A stretch of DNA of 64,000 bases, taken from the NCBI GenBank assembly GCA_034509735.1, contig JACGWO010000003.1, positions 6,014,001 to 6,078,000 of the forward strand, in the 5' to 3' direction. Positions 1 to 10,917 of the stretch are shown one piece after another. Under the pieces are notes generated by a model. It searched no databases, was not told the DNA's origin, and was given only the letters and a program-made list of their open reading frames with translations. A program made the translations under genes and the position numbers. The stretch is from Sesamum alatum. Taxonomy: Eukaryota > Streptophyta > Magnoliopsida > Lamiales > Pedaliaceae. Positions within the stretch are counted from its first letter, which is position 1. Each line of letters opens with the position of its first letter.

Positions 1-407
1 TTATAAAGATTTGCTTATCGTAGCAACAATACGATAAATAAACCATTCATTCACCATAAGAGCCACATGCAAAATTATATCCTAGCACGCCCCTGTTGGA
101 TGATCACAAGCCCGAATCCTATGTGACCCACTGAGCCCGCAGTGGATCTATGGTCAATCTAGGGTTGGTCCTACATTATTACAATTAATAATAGCAACCC
201 ATCAACACACTAATGGGCCTTACCTCCTTCTCCGCCGGGCCTCCATCGAACTCCTTGGATTCTCTTTTCTGGGTTCTCCTTCTAGGCCATCCTTCATCTC
301 CACCATGGAAATAAAAACCAAATACTACCTCACCACTATACTACTCTCATTACAAATTTAAAAAGAAACCCCAACGAAAACCCGGGGGGAGTACAATTGG
401 AGGGAGA
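1..407 (-). repeat. Copia-B leader fragment, antisense
   Basis: The reverse complement matches the non-coding leader between primer-binding site and gag of the B elements (compare about 27480-27900). Shared landmarks are the stretch around 'cctgttggatgatcac', the 'gagcccgcagtgg' motif and the 'aaaacccggggg' run. It carries no reading frame. It is cut at 408 by an LTR in the opposite orientation, so it is the remnant of an older minus-strand B element extending left of the window. It is more diverged than the other B leaders. Confidence 0.8.
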
Positions 408-1444
408 TGTTAGAATAGGTGACCATGTAGCCAATCTTGGCAGGCGAAATATAACCTATGTCTAGAGAATTTCAAGGATTTGATAAATTATTAATGAATA
501 AGAACTGTTATTCATTTGGCATTATTTTGTTTGTGTTCACTTTATCTGCTTTATATATCTGTTCACTACACTAACAAAGCCCACGGACTGAAAACGTATT
601 TCGGGGACTGGGACTACGCTTGGAGGTAGGTCGATGAAATCAGTCCCGTCGAATCAGTTCGAAAATATCCAAGTCAAGGAATCTCGAAAATGGGTACCGA
701 GATTCCCCTTGAGACTTGCACTAAGCATCTGCTGTCGTATTTCATCGACGGGTGACGAAGGTCGTCTAAGCAGTGTTAGTGGGTTAGCTTGCTAGGGAGC
801 AACTGACTGAGGTGACTCGCGGGAACCATCTTACGGAGGACCTTGAGTAGGGTAGGATAGGTATGACGTGTGTTCCCGGTTCCAACAGTACAGGTCAAGT
901 CCTTTGACTTGAGGAACTGCCGAGTTTTACCTGTATATTAGGGTTGTATCTTAGATATGGCGAGAGATTGCCAAGAAGCACTTGAGTAGTCATAAGTCAT
1001 GTCTAGTGCAGCTCCGATGTACAGAGTGACAGTAGTTTCCAAGAAAGGATCTGTCTCCTGTCAAAAGGCATTGACAGTTGAGTCTCACAAATGCTCTGTG
1101 TCTTGTCCCAAAAATCTGTGGCCACAGTAACTGAACAGAAGGGAAGGTTTCCCTTGCGGCGTTTAGTAAAGGACAGACCGACACTTAGGTCCAAAATGGG
1201 TACCTGCATTTTCCATGCCCTAGACCCTAAGTGGTGAGACCGTAGACAGAAGGACAAGTGTGCTGTTAGAGCCTAAATGTTCATCCCCTTAAATTCACCT
1301 AGTCTCTATTGCCATGGACCGTTGCTAGATGGCCACCCATGATAACGGGCGGATTCTAAGAATCCGACCAAGTCAAGCTGAAAGGTGAACCTAAAGAATC
1401 ACACACAATCCGCACACATAAAGTATTTAATTTAGAATTAAATA
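408..1444 (+). repeat. Copia-B LTR, 5' half only (L1)
   Basis: It begins TGTTAGAATAGGTGACC, the B LTR start, and follows the other B LTRs through the CTGTGGCCACAG palindrome and the conserved block around the two CCATGG-type sites. It stops after about 1037 bp at 'gaattaaata', where a Helitron-like 5' end starts. The TATA and U5 half is missing. It is more diverged than the B LTRs at 8-41 kb and so is an older insertion. Confidence 0.85.
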
Positions 1445-1917
1445 TCTATACTATTATAAAAGAGAACTCTAATGTCGTACCAACTTTAGAATTGTCAAAT
1501 TTACCCTTCAATCCACTAAATCTTTTTTAAAAAAAATTGGTCATAATAGTAATTTCAAAAAATCTTCAATAAACCCACTATTAAATTTTATATTTTCTCT
1601 CTCCCCTCACCTCACCCCACTTCTCCCAAACCCTCTCTTCCCACATTTCTTTTCTCTACCCACAACATACCACACACAACAAACCTCTTTCTTTTGCAAT
1701 CTCATATGTTTAAGCAACCATTTGTAATTTCATGCTTTTAGTTTCTAAAAGTTAGAATATCTTTTGTGTAATTTAGTAGATAATTTGGCTAATACTATAA
1801 TTCTTCATGCACGTACCTCAAGGATCGCGATTTTGCCCAAGTCACTGATTGTTATACCTGTAGAGATCAGGTGAATTTTTTTATCCCATATTCTTTTTTC
1901 CATGTTACTTGGTGATT

Positions 1918-2180
1918 TGATCGTCAGAAGTCGTTGCTTTTGTTTCTTTTTTTTGGAATTAGATAGCCGGTAATATAATTATCATGGTGTAATACTTTCA
2001 ATTCAACTGTATTAATATTATATTGTGCTCTCAGTTAAAACCATAAGTCGATTTTGAGCATGTCTTCATTATATTCTTATTCGATGTTATGTTTTATTTT
2101 GTTAGAAGTTAGTGCTTTTGTTTCTCTTCTTCAGAATTAAATAGTTGGTAATATGATTATCATGGTGTAACACTTCACCT
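1918..2180. repeat. Internal duplication of about 80 bp
   Basis: Two diverged copies of one AT-rich block (about 1918-2000 and 2098-2180) share 'gcttttgtttct', 'ggtaatat', and 'gattatcatggtgtaa' or close variants. They lie inside the Helitron-like segment. No function is visible. Confidence 0.5.
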
Positions 2181-3752
2181 TTAGTGCACTTGGTGATTTT
2201 TACTTTGTAATCTCCTAGCAAACCAGTGTTATCAACTTGCTCAAGAGAGATTTTTGATGATTTTTGTTTATTAACTTTATTTGGCCTCAAATTTCCTTTT
2301 GCCTTAGTGATTTGAAATTATTAGGATAGGTTCATTAGCCTCCATGTAACCATATATACAAGAAGCATACGTCAGCACGCCTCCATGTAAGTATTTTTTT
2401 TTATGTTTTTATTTGTGAAAACAGTAAAAGAAAGATGGTTCGTATAAATTTAGGGTTAGGGTATATATCTCCACTAAATTTTACCAAATCTTTTAGAGTC
2501 TTAGTATTTTGATTATTTATGAATGAGGTTGTTATTGAACAAAAATTTTCGTTTTGAAAATTTGAATTTCTACAGAAAAGTTCTAGAGGAAAAAGAAAGA
2601 AAAAAGTCTGACGATGACTGATGAATAATTTGACATACGCGTGCATGCGACTAAAATCCTTTTAAGATAAAAATAAAAATGACAATAATTGATGCCCATA
2701 TATTATTTTTAGGATTTAGGTAAATGAAAAAATATGATTTCTTTTTTATTTTTTTAAAGTATAGAAATAAATATTTCAATTAATGTTGTATGATTGTAAC
2801 GCGAATTATACTAATTTAATTATACAGAATAGAGTCGTGGTTTCTACCATATAAAGACTTTTAATTTGGGTGGATATGGTTGATTCCTTTATGGGTTATG
2901 GTACTCCAAAAATGAAAATTCCAATTTTGACGACCTTAAATTCTATGCCTGATTGATTAAATCTTTATGTCTATTTAGTTACAACTTTTGATTTGTTAAT
3001 GCAATATCTTTTATTTGCCATCTATTTGCCCACCTTAGTTGATATTCTTCTATTCTTTTCTCTCGAAACTTTTTACTGTTTTCATTGTTTAATATTATAA
3101 GGGCAAAATTACACTTTTGGCCCATAGCGGGTTGAGAAAAGTAAATAAGTTGTAATGTGGTTATTAAAATTAATTGAATTACTATTATATTTTTTTAAAG
3201 AATTGGAATGAAATAAAGTGTACGACAAAAGGAGTTTTTTCTATAATAGTAATTGTAAATATATATGTCTTAGATGTATTTTCTTGGAGCAGATAACATG
3301 GACTAACTTCACTTAAAAATGTTGTCTTGGGTACATAAATGTGTAATTTCTTTGATTTTAATTAGGTTGTCAGCATGGTTCTTTATTTTTGAATACCGAA
3401 AATGATTAAGTTATATGTTCGTTGAGTTTGAAATTTTCAAAACAATGGGGATAGCTTGACTCTTTACTTAAGTTTTATTTATTTGTTTACCATCTCAAAA
3501 ATCGATCAAAGGATTAATTTTATGAAAATATATGGAGAGTGAGATTAGTGTCATAATTTGTCAACTTTTTCAGTGGAGTGCGAGTTGACTAGCAGAAGTA
3601 TGGGTTGAAGCTAGCTTTCTTCGAGATTTTTTGAAGTTTCATTGAGTTCCAGGTTTGAAAGGATTATTATCTTTTTCGATTTTCTGCTTTACATGCCTTT
3701 GTTGAGGGGATATTTTCTTTTTGTTTTCTTTTTTGATACAATTCAGGGGTTT

Positions 3753-3796
<44 letters not shown>
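3753..3796. repeat. (CTA)n microsatellite
   Basis: About 14.7 uninterrupted units of the trinucleotide CTA/TAC, in AT-rich non-coding DNA. Confidence 0.97.
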
Positions 3797-4461
3797 GTAT
3801 ATATTATCCATTATTTAATTGGTGTCAAGTTATATACTATCCAATTCAAAATTTTACGTGATATGCTATTCAAGTATAGAGGCAAATATTTGAGTTATTT
3901 TTTGTTACATCCCTATAAATGCTTAAGATATGGTTCACAAGTAGAAAATAGGGAAATCAACACAATCAATCCACGGCTTACAAGTTGCATTTGTTGAAGC
4001 TGATTTCGAAGAGAAGACATCGAATTCATGAGAGAGACGTAAGGCAAGCAACGAGTACTGGAGAGCGAAAAATTATCTTACAAGAAAGCACCAATAGGCC
4101 ATGCTTTATTAATAGTATAGGTTTATAATTTTTATATTGTTGGTAGAAATTAGTATAAAGTCTACTAATTATTTATTATATTCTCTATTTTCTTAAATTT
4201 TTAATTTTGGTTAGATATTTCGTTTCATAGGAAAAAAAATCCTATTTGAATTTGGCAATAAAAATATAAGTGAATTTTACAAAAAAGAATGTGTAATTTG
4301 AATAGTTGAGTTATTAATTTGATAGTTTTATCTAAATATCCCATTTTAATGTGGTTTTCATTGTTTTATAGTACGAGTTATCAACTAATCTTACACTCTA
4401 ATGGTTGTGCGATACTTAAAGTATGATATATTATTTCGAAAAATGAGTTAGAATTAAAGAA

Positions 4462-4730
4462 TCTATATTATTATAAAAGAGAACTCTAATGTCGTAACAA
4501 CTTTAGAATTGTCAAATTTACCCTTCAATCCACTACATCTTTTTTTAAAAAAATTGGTCATAATAGTAATTTCAAAAATCTTCAATAAACCCACTATTAA
4601 ATTTTATATTTTCTCTCTCCCCTCACCTCACCCCACTTCTCCCAAACCCTCTCTTCCCACGTTTCTTTTCTCTACCCACAACATACCACAGACACCAAAC
4701 CTCTTTCTTTTGCAAACTCATATGTGTAAG
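4462..4730. repeat. Second copy of the 271-bp Helitron-like 5' end
   Basis: It repeats 1445-1715 in direct orientation with only about ten differences, again preceded by A and beginning TCTATATTATTATAAAAG. It is cut off where an antisense A LTR begins at about 4731. The high identity indicates a recent duplication or two insertions of one family. Confidence 0.75.
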
Positions 4731-5219
4731 TAATGATCATCTTACAGAATGATCACCTCTTGCCAGATCCAAGATATAACTATTCTGTGTACGTGACTGC
4801 CATGGTTCCTCAAGTCTAAGGACTACTCCCGTACTATCGGAACCGGGGAAATCCAATCATACCAAACAGGCCTCCAAGGTTTCCATATGATGATCTCCGC
4901 TAGTCAGTTCAGTCGGCTCGATCCTAGTCGACCAACCCATCAAGATCGTGTAGGCATCCCACGCCTGTCGCCGATGAAACACGGCACTCATCCAACGAAC
5001 ACGACTCTTGGTGCAAGTCTCTATAGGACTCTCGATGCCCTATCTAGAGGTCCTCGACTTGGAACATTTTAGACCCAACTCTTTATCAGTTGGTTTCATG
5101 ACAACCATCCAATGCGTGGCCCAACTACATGAGTTGTTAATTGTGGTCTGTGGGCTTTGTTGTGATATATGTAAAATACCATTTTAGCATATGAAAAATG
5201 AGTGCAACAAAGAAAGTAC
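4731..5219 (-). repeat. Copia-A LTR, antisense, left part
   Basis: Reverse complement of the A LTR (compare 18185-18790), read from the 'gatgatcatt' motif toward the LTR start. It stops at 'aaagaaagtac', exactly where a B LTR begins. Its missing LTR start continues at 46964. The piece toward the LTR 3' end (left side) is lost at the junction with the Helitron-like repeat. Confidence 0.85.
5215..5219. repeat. Target-site duplication agtac, left copy of B-m1
   Basis: The five bases agtac precede the B-m1 LTR and are repeated at 46964-46968 after its other LTR. Removing everything between restores a continuous A LTR. Confidence 0.85.
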
Positions 5220-7196
5220 TGAAAGAAATCGGTGGATCGTCCCGGGAATTGCGCGAATGCGGAAGCGCGATAAAAATAAACATACAAAAATTAAAGCATG
5301 CTTTTAATTTAAAAGAACACGCTCAAGGGGTGTACCCTTGAGGTTCCCGGGCGTTCGGTGTATCTCATGATCATATAACATGTAAAGAAATCATGGAGGC
5401 CATAGAGTTGAAAAAAATAAAGAGGGATGAAAAATAAAACGAGACCTACCCGTTGTCGTTTTCGTCTTCAACGGCTACACGCGTTGTTCCCCGTTTTGCA
5501 CCGAGATCTCGTTCTTGAGACCCTCCAAATCGTGACACACGATCCACCCACGTATCTTGCACGTCGTGCTAGCAACGAACAAGTATTTTTGGAAAGGATA
5601 GATCAATCACACGTTATGAATTAACGGGACTAATCTTCCTTAGTTCTAATGTTCCAAGAACAAAAGAACAAGAAATAATTTTCTTGGAGAGTGAGAGAGA
5701 GAGAGGCGGACGAGATGTAGGAGAGGGGGGAGTGTGTGTTGTGTGTGTGATTTCAAGAATCATCATCATGCAATAGTTGGAAGCTAGAGGTATTTATAGA
5801 GGAGGTGTTTAATCCTCTTTAAACTCCAACTCTAAGAACCCTAATTTGACTAGGATTTTGACCTAGTCAAAGTCCTAATCAAACTAGTGTTTGACCTAGT
5901 CAAACAAATCCTAGCCTTCCATCTCCCCTTTCCATCTCAACCGTTGATTTAAATTTAATGGAATATTTAAATTCCATTAAATATTCCAAAAGGCCAAATA
6001 AATATAATAAACAAATATTAATATTTATTTTAGGCCCATTAAATCAATTCCCTTAATAAATCCAATTTATTAATTTAATTCTCTTTATCAAATAGAAGGA
6101 ATTAATTTCTCCAAGAAAATATAGGACCCGATTAAATCTAATTTAATCATTCCTTTACTCCAATATTTAATTCCAAATTAAATACTAAGTGTGTGTGGAT
6201 AGTGTGTGACTCTTTAGGTTCACCATTCAGCTAGACTTGGTCGGATTCCTAGAATCCGTCCGTTACCATGGGTGGCCATCTAGCAACGGTCCATGGCACT
6301 AGAGACTAGGTGAAATATTGAGGGATGAACATTTAGGCTCTAACAGTACACTTGTCCTTCTGTTTTCGGTCTCATCACTTAGAGTCTAGGGCACGGAAAA
6401 TGCAGGTACCCATTTTGGACCTAAGTGTCGGTCTGTCCTTACTAAACGCCGCAAGGGAAACCTTTCCCTTCTGTTCAGTTACTGTGGCCACAGATTAGAC
6501 ACAGATCATACATGAGACTCAACTGTAAATACCTTTTGACAGGAGACAGATCCTTTCTTGGAAACTACTGTCACTCTGTACACCCGAGCTGCACTAGACA
6601 TGGCTTATGACTACTCAAGAGTATTTTGGCAATCTCTCACCATATCTAAGATACAGACCTGATGTACAGGTGAACTCAGCGGTTCCTCAAGTCAAAGGAC
6701 TTGGCCTGTACCGTTGGAATCGGGAATACTCGTCATACCTTGCTGACCATACTCAAGGTCCTCCGTAAGACGGTTCCCGCGAGTCACCTCAGTCAGCTGC
6801 TTCCTAGCATACTGACCCACTAATACTGCTTAGACGACCTTCGTCACCCGTCAATGAAATACGACAGCAGATGCTTAGTGCAAGTCTCAAAGGGAATCCC
6901 GGTACCCATTTTCGGGATTCCTTGACTTGGAGATTTCCGGACTAATTCGGTAAGACTGATTTCATGGACCTACCTCCAAGCATAGTCCTAGTCCCCGAAA
7001 TCGATTCTCGGTCCGTGGGCTTTGTTTGCATAGTGAACAGAAATGTAAATGCAGATATAAGTGAATGTAAACAAAGTATTGCCATATGAATTTTCACTTC
7101 TTTATTCATAAATGTTTTTATCAAATACCAAAAATTGTCTAGATATAGGTTACATATTCCTGCCAAAATTGGCTTACATGGTCACCTATTCTAACA
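5220..7196 (-). repeat. Copia-B 3' LTR of B-m1
   Basis: A complete LTR in reverse: it starts tgaaag (complement of the ...CTTTCA end) and finishes ...ctaaca (complement of TGTTAG...). The PPT follows on the right. It carries the antisense forms of the TATA region, the CA/CT-rich leader, the W-box cluster (about 5840-5910) and the palindrome region, where a small deletion near 6496 distinguishes it from the partner LTR. Confidence 0.92.
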
Positions 7197-7333
7197 ATCT
7201 CCCACTTGACCTTTAAAGCCAATTGTCCATATGCTTAATCCCCATCTTCTCAAGATGTTGCGTATGAGCGCTCTGCGACATAGGCTTTGTCAGCGGGTCT
7301 GCTGTGTTGTCTGCTGAGTTGACTCGGTCCATC
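7197..7333 (-). pseudogene. Polypurine tract and RNase H C-terminus of B-m1
   Basis: Read on the minus strand this is the last part of copia pol: a stretch matching the terminal DRVNSADNTADPLTKPM-type end of RNase H, the stop codon, then the AAGTGGGAGAT polypurine tract at 7197-7207 that primes plus-strand synthesis. It breaks at 7333 ('tccatc') where a C-type LTR begins. The next expected bases, 'cgaacgtcacc', are not found in the rest of this element. Confidence 0.85.
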
Positions 7334-8307
7334 TGAAAGAATGTGTGGATCGGCCCGGGAGATGAGCGCGTATAGCGGAAGCGCGAAATAGTGCGTAATA
7401 AAATAATTACAAAGCATAATTAAAAAGAATTTAAATAATGCAAAACATACATAAACGAATCAAGGGGTGTGCCCTTGATTCTCCCGGGCGTTCGGTGTAT
7501 CTCATGTTCAATAAAACACAACATGGAGGCCATAGAATTGAAACCGAAAAGAACATAATTAAAGAACCTACCCGGTTGTAGTTTTGTCTTCGTTCGGCTA
7601 CATGCATTGTTCCCCGTTTTGCACCAAGATCTCAAAGAAGAGACCCTCTAAATCATCTCACTCGCTCCACCGGAAAGCAAACAACCCTTGTGCTAGCAAG
7701 AAATTATTTGGGGAGAAGAGACATCGATACACGCTATGAATTAACGCAATCAATGTCTCTTATGTTCTTAACTTGAATAAATCAAGAAGAACAAAGTATA
7801 ATTCTTGGAGAGAAAAGAAGGGGATGGACGAAAATTTGAGGGAGATGAGAGTTGTAGAGAATACTAGGTGTGAGTGTGTGTTTTTTGAGTATTTATAGAA
7901 GATGGAATTTCCTATTCCTTCTCAAACTCTTCCAAAGAGACACACTTTGACTAGGATTTTGACCTAGTCAAATCCTAGTCAAATTAGGCTTTGATTAAGT
8001 CAAATTAATCATGGCCCTTCATCTCATCATTCTCAAGATCAAATCTTGTCCATCCATTTTGATGGGCTTCATGGAATGGGCCTATTTAAATCTAAATTAA
8101 ATATTCCCATGGACTTTATATTAAATCATATTTAATATACTAAGCCCATTAATTAATTAATGGAAATGACTTATTTAATTCTAAATTAAATAGTCCCATG
8201 GACTTTATATTAAATCTTATTTAATATATCAAGCCCATTAATTAATTCCATATAATGGGATTATTTAATTCTAAATTAAATAGTCCCATGCACTTTATAT
8301 TAAATCC
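7334..8307 (-). repeat. Copia-C LTR, antisense, 3' part
   Basis: It starts tgaaagaatgtgtggatc like the reverse B LTR end and shares with B the GGTAGGT-containing U5, the TTGAC-rich cluster (about 7940-8005) and a TATA-like box. The sequence between is clearly different, so it is a related family. Only the TATA/U5 side is present; it is cut at 8307 by a B LTR (+). No internal C sequence is seen in the window. Confidence 0.75.
8083..8307. repeat. Tandem repeat of about 90 bp in the C LTR
   Basis: About 2.5 copies, starting near 8083, 8171 and 8261. Each runs through 'ttaattctaaattaaata', 'tcccatg', 'actttatattaaatc' and 'aagcccattaatt'. The last copy is cut by the B LTR at 8308. Confidence 0.8.
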
Positions 8308-9102
8308 TGTTAGAATAGGTGACCATGTAAGCCAATTTTGGCAGGAATATGTAACCTATGTCTAGACAATTTCAGGTGTTTGATAAATCATTAATGAATA
8401 AAGAAGTGAATTTCATTTGGCATCACTTTGTTTGTGTTCACTTATATTTGTTTTCCATATCTGTTCACTACGCAAACAAAGCCCACGGACTGAGAATCAA
8501 TTTCGGGGACTGGGACTACGCTTGGAGGTAGGTCCATGGAATCAGTCTTCCCGAATCGGTCCGGAAATCTTCAAGTCAAGGAATCCCGAAAATGGGTACC
8601 GGGATTCCATTTGAGACTTGCACTAAGCACCTGCTGTCGTGTTTCATCGACGGGTGACGAGGGTCGTCTAAGCAGTGTTAGTGGGTTAGCATGCTAGGAC
8701 GCAGCTGACTGAGGTGACTCGCGGGAACCGTCTTACGGAGGACCTTGAGTATGGTCAGCAAGGTATGACGTGTATTCCCGGTTCCAACGGTACAGGCCAA
8801 GTCCTTTGACTTGAGGAATTGCTCAGTTTACCTGTACGTTAGGGCTGTATCTTAGATATGGTGAGAGATTGCCAGAATTCTCTTTGGTAGTCATAAGCCA
8901 TGTCTAGTACAGTTCTGGTGTACAAAGTGACAGTAGTTTCCAAGAAAGGATCTGTCTCCTGCCAATAGGCATTGACAGTTGAGTCTCATGTATGCTCTGT
9001 GTCTTGTCCCTAAAATCTGTGGCCACAGTAACTGAACAGAAGGGAAGGATTCCCTTGCGGCGTTTAGTGAGGACAGACCGACACTTAGGTCCAAAATGGG
9101 TA
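8308..9102 (+). repeat. Copia-B LTR, 5' part (L2)
   Basis: It begins TGTTAGAATAGGTGACC after 'aatcc' and runs 795 bp through the CTGTGGCCACAG palindrome to 'aaaatgggta', where another B LTR starts. The remainder ('cctgcattttcc...') is not found after the younger insertion. Confidence 0.88.
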
Positions 9103-10874
9103 TGTTAGAATAGGTGACCATGTAAGCCAATTTTGGCAGGAATATGTAACCTATGTCTAGACAATTTCAGGTGTTTGATAAATCATTAATGAATAAAGAA
9201 GTGAATTTCATTTGGCATCACTTTGTTTGTGTTCACTTATATTTGTTTTCCATATCTGTTCACTACGCAAACAAAGCCCACGGACTGAGAATCAATTTCG
9301 GGGACTGGGACTACGCTTGGAGGTAGGTCCATAGAATCAGTCTTCCCGAATCAGTCCGGAAATCTCCAAGTCAAGGAATCCCGAAAATGGGTACCGGGAT
9401 TCCATTTGAGACTTGCACTAAGCACCTGCTGTCGTGTTTCATCGACGGGTGACGAGGGTCGTCTAAGCAGTGTTAGTGGGTTAGCATGCTAGGACGCAGC
9501 TGACTGAGGTGACTCGCGGGAACCGTCTTACGGAGGACCTTGAGTATGGTCAGCAAGGTATGACGTGTATTACCGGTTCCAACGGTACAGGTCAAGTCCT
9601 TTGACTTGAGGAATTGCTGAGTTTACCTGTACATCAGGGCTGTATCTTAGAAATGGTGAGAGATTGCCAGAATTCTCTTTGGTAGTCATAAGCCATGTCT
9701 AGTGCAGTTCTGGTGTGCAAAGTGACAGTAGTTTCCAAGTGTACTGTTAGAGCCGAAATGTTCATCCCTGAATATTTCACCTAGTCTCTAGTGCCATGGA
9801 CCGTTGCTAGATGGCCACCCATGGTAACGGAAGGATTCTAGGAATCCGACCAAGTCTAGCTGAAAGGTGAACCTAAAGAGTCACACACTATCCACACACA
9901 TTTAGATATTTAATTAGGAATTAAATATTGGAGCGAAGGAATGATTAAATCGGATTTAATCGGGTCCTTTATTTTTTCTTGGAGAAATAATTCCTTCTAT
10001 TAGATATAAGGAATTAAATTGATAAATTAGATTTATCAAAGGGATTTATTTAATGGGCTTAAATAATATTTATATTTATTTTAGCCTCTTGGAAATATTT
10101 AAATAGGTTTTAAATATTCCATTAAATTAAATTAAATCAACGGTGAGATGAATGGGAGAGATGGATGGCTAGGATTGTTTTGACAAGGTCAAAACACTAC
10201 TTTGACTAGGACTTTGACTAGGTCAAAATCCTAGTCAAAATAGAGTTCTTGAAAGAGGAGTTTAAAGAGGATTAGACTCCTCTTCTATATAAACCCCTAG
10301 CATCCTACAAGTTGAAGGATGATGAATCTCCAACACACACACACAACACACACACACTCGGACCTCTCCCTCTCATCACTCGTCCGCCTCTCTCTCTCCA
10401 AGAAACACATTCCACTAGTTCTCTTGTTCTTGGAACATTAGAACTTTGATGAATCAATACCATTAATTCATAATGTGTTATTGATTCATCCACTCCAAAT
10501 ATTATACACTTGTTCGTTGCTAGCACGACGTGCAAGATACGTGGGTGGATCGTGTGTCACGATTTGGAGGGTCTCAAGAACGAGATCTTGGTGCAAAACG
10601 GGGAACAACGCGTGTAGCCGTTGAAGACGAAAACGACAACGGGTAGGTCTCGTTTTAGATTTTCGTCCTCTTTTATTTTCAACCCTATGGCCTCCATGAT
10701 ATGTTATATGTGATTTATTCATGAGATACACCGAACACCCGGGAAATTTCAAAGGCACACCCTTTGAAACGTGTTTTAATTTAAAAGCATGTTTAAATTC
10801 CCTTTTAATTTTTTTTTAATTATACCGCGCTTCCGCATTCGCGCTTTTCCCAGGACGATCCACAATTCCTTTCA
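9103..10874 (+). repeat. Copia-B 5' LTR (L3) with internal deletion
   Basis: A B LTR ending ...CTTTCA and followed by a primer-binding site, so it was a 5' LTR. It is 1772 bp, about 213 bp shorter than full B LTRs, because the stretch between two 'caag' motifs (equivalent to 30231-30443) is missing at about 9740. The promoter is kept: a W-box cluster near 10180-10245 and TATATAAA at 10286-10293. Confidence 0.9.
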
Positions 10875-10917
10875 GTGGTATCAGAGCCCGGTTCGGTGTA
10901 TAGGCCTAGGGTTTATG
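10875..10917 (+). other. Primer-binding site and leader stub of a B element
   Basis: One spacer base, then TGGTATCAGAGC (10876-10887), complementary to the initiator tRNA-Met 3' end, then 30 bases of B leader up to 'gtttatg'. A tandem A element begins at 10918. The rest of this B element is absent. Confidence 0.85.

Larger units (their letters stand above)
1445..4461. mobile_element. AT-rich Helitron-like segment, non-coding
   Basis: The left end starts TCTATACTATTATAAAAG directly after an A (host A^T), as plant Helitron 5' ends do. Near 4104-4120 a nearly inverted copy of this terminus (ctttattaatagtatag, 14 of 17 positions) may mark the other end. The interior is AT-rich and holds no convincing gene, only short open stretches. 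I see no Rep/helicase coding and no clear 3' hairpin plus CTRR end, so classification is tentative; another terminal-inverted-repeat element is the alternative. Confidence 0.4.

Noticed and set aside
2102..2646. Minus-strand frames of 62 and 81 codons in the AT-rich segment
   Set aside because: Short, low-complexity, with no recognised domain and no supporting signals.
5427..5624. 65-codon frame in the B LTR, repeated at 45183 and similar at 10486 and 31294
   Set aside because: It is conserved only because the LTR is repeated. It lies in U5, on the strand opposite to transcription, with no domain.
10327..10400. CA/CT repeats as a CRISPR or satellite array
   Set aside because: Simple low-complexity 5' UTR sequence of the LTR, present in each B LTR.
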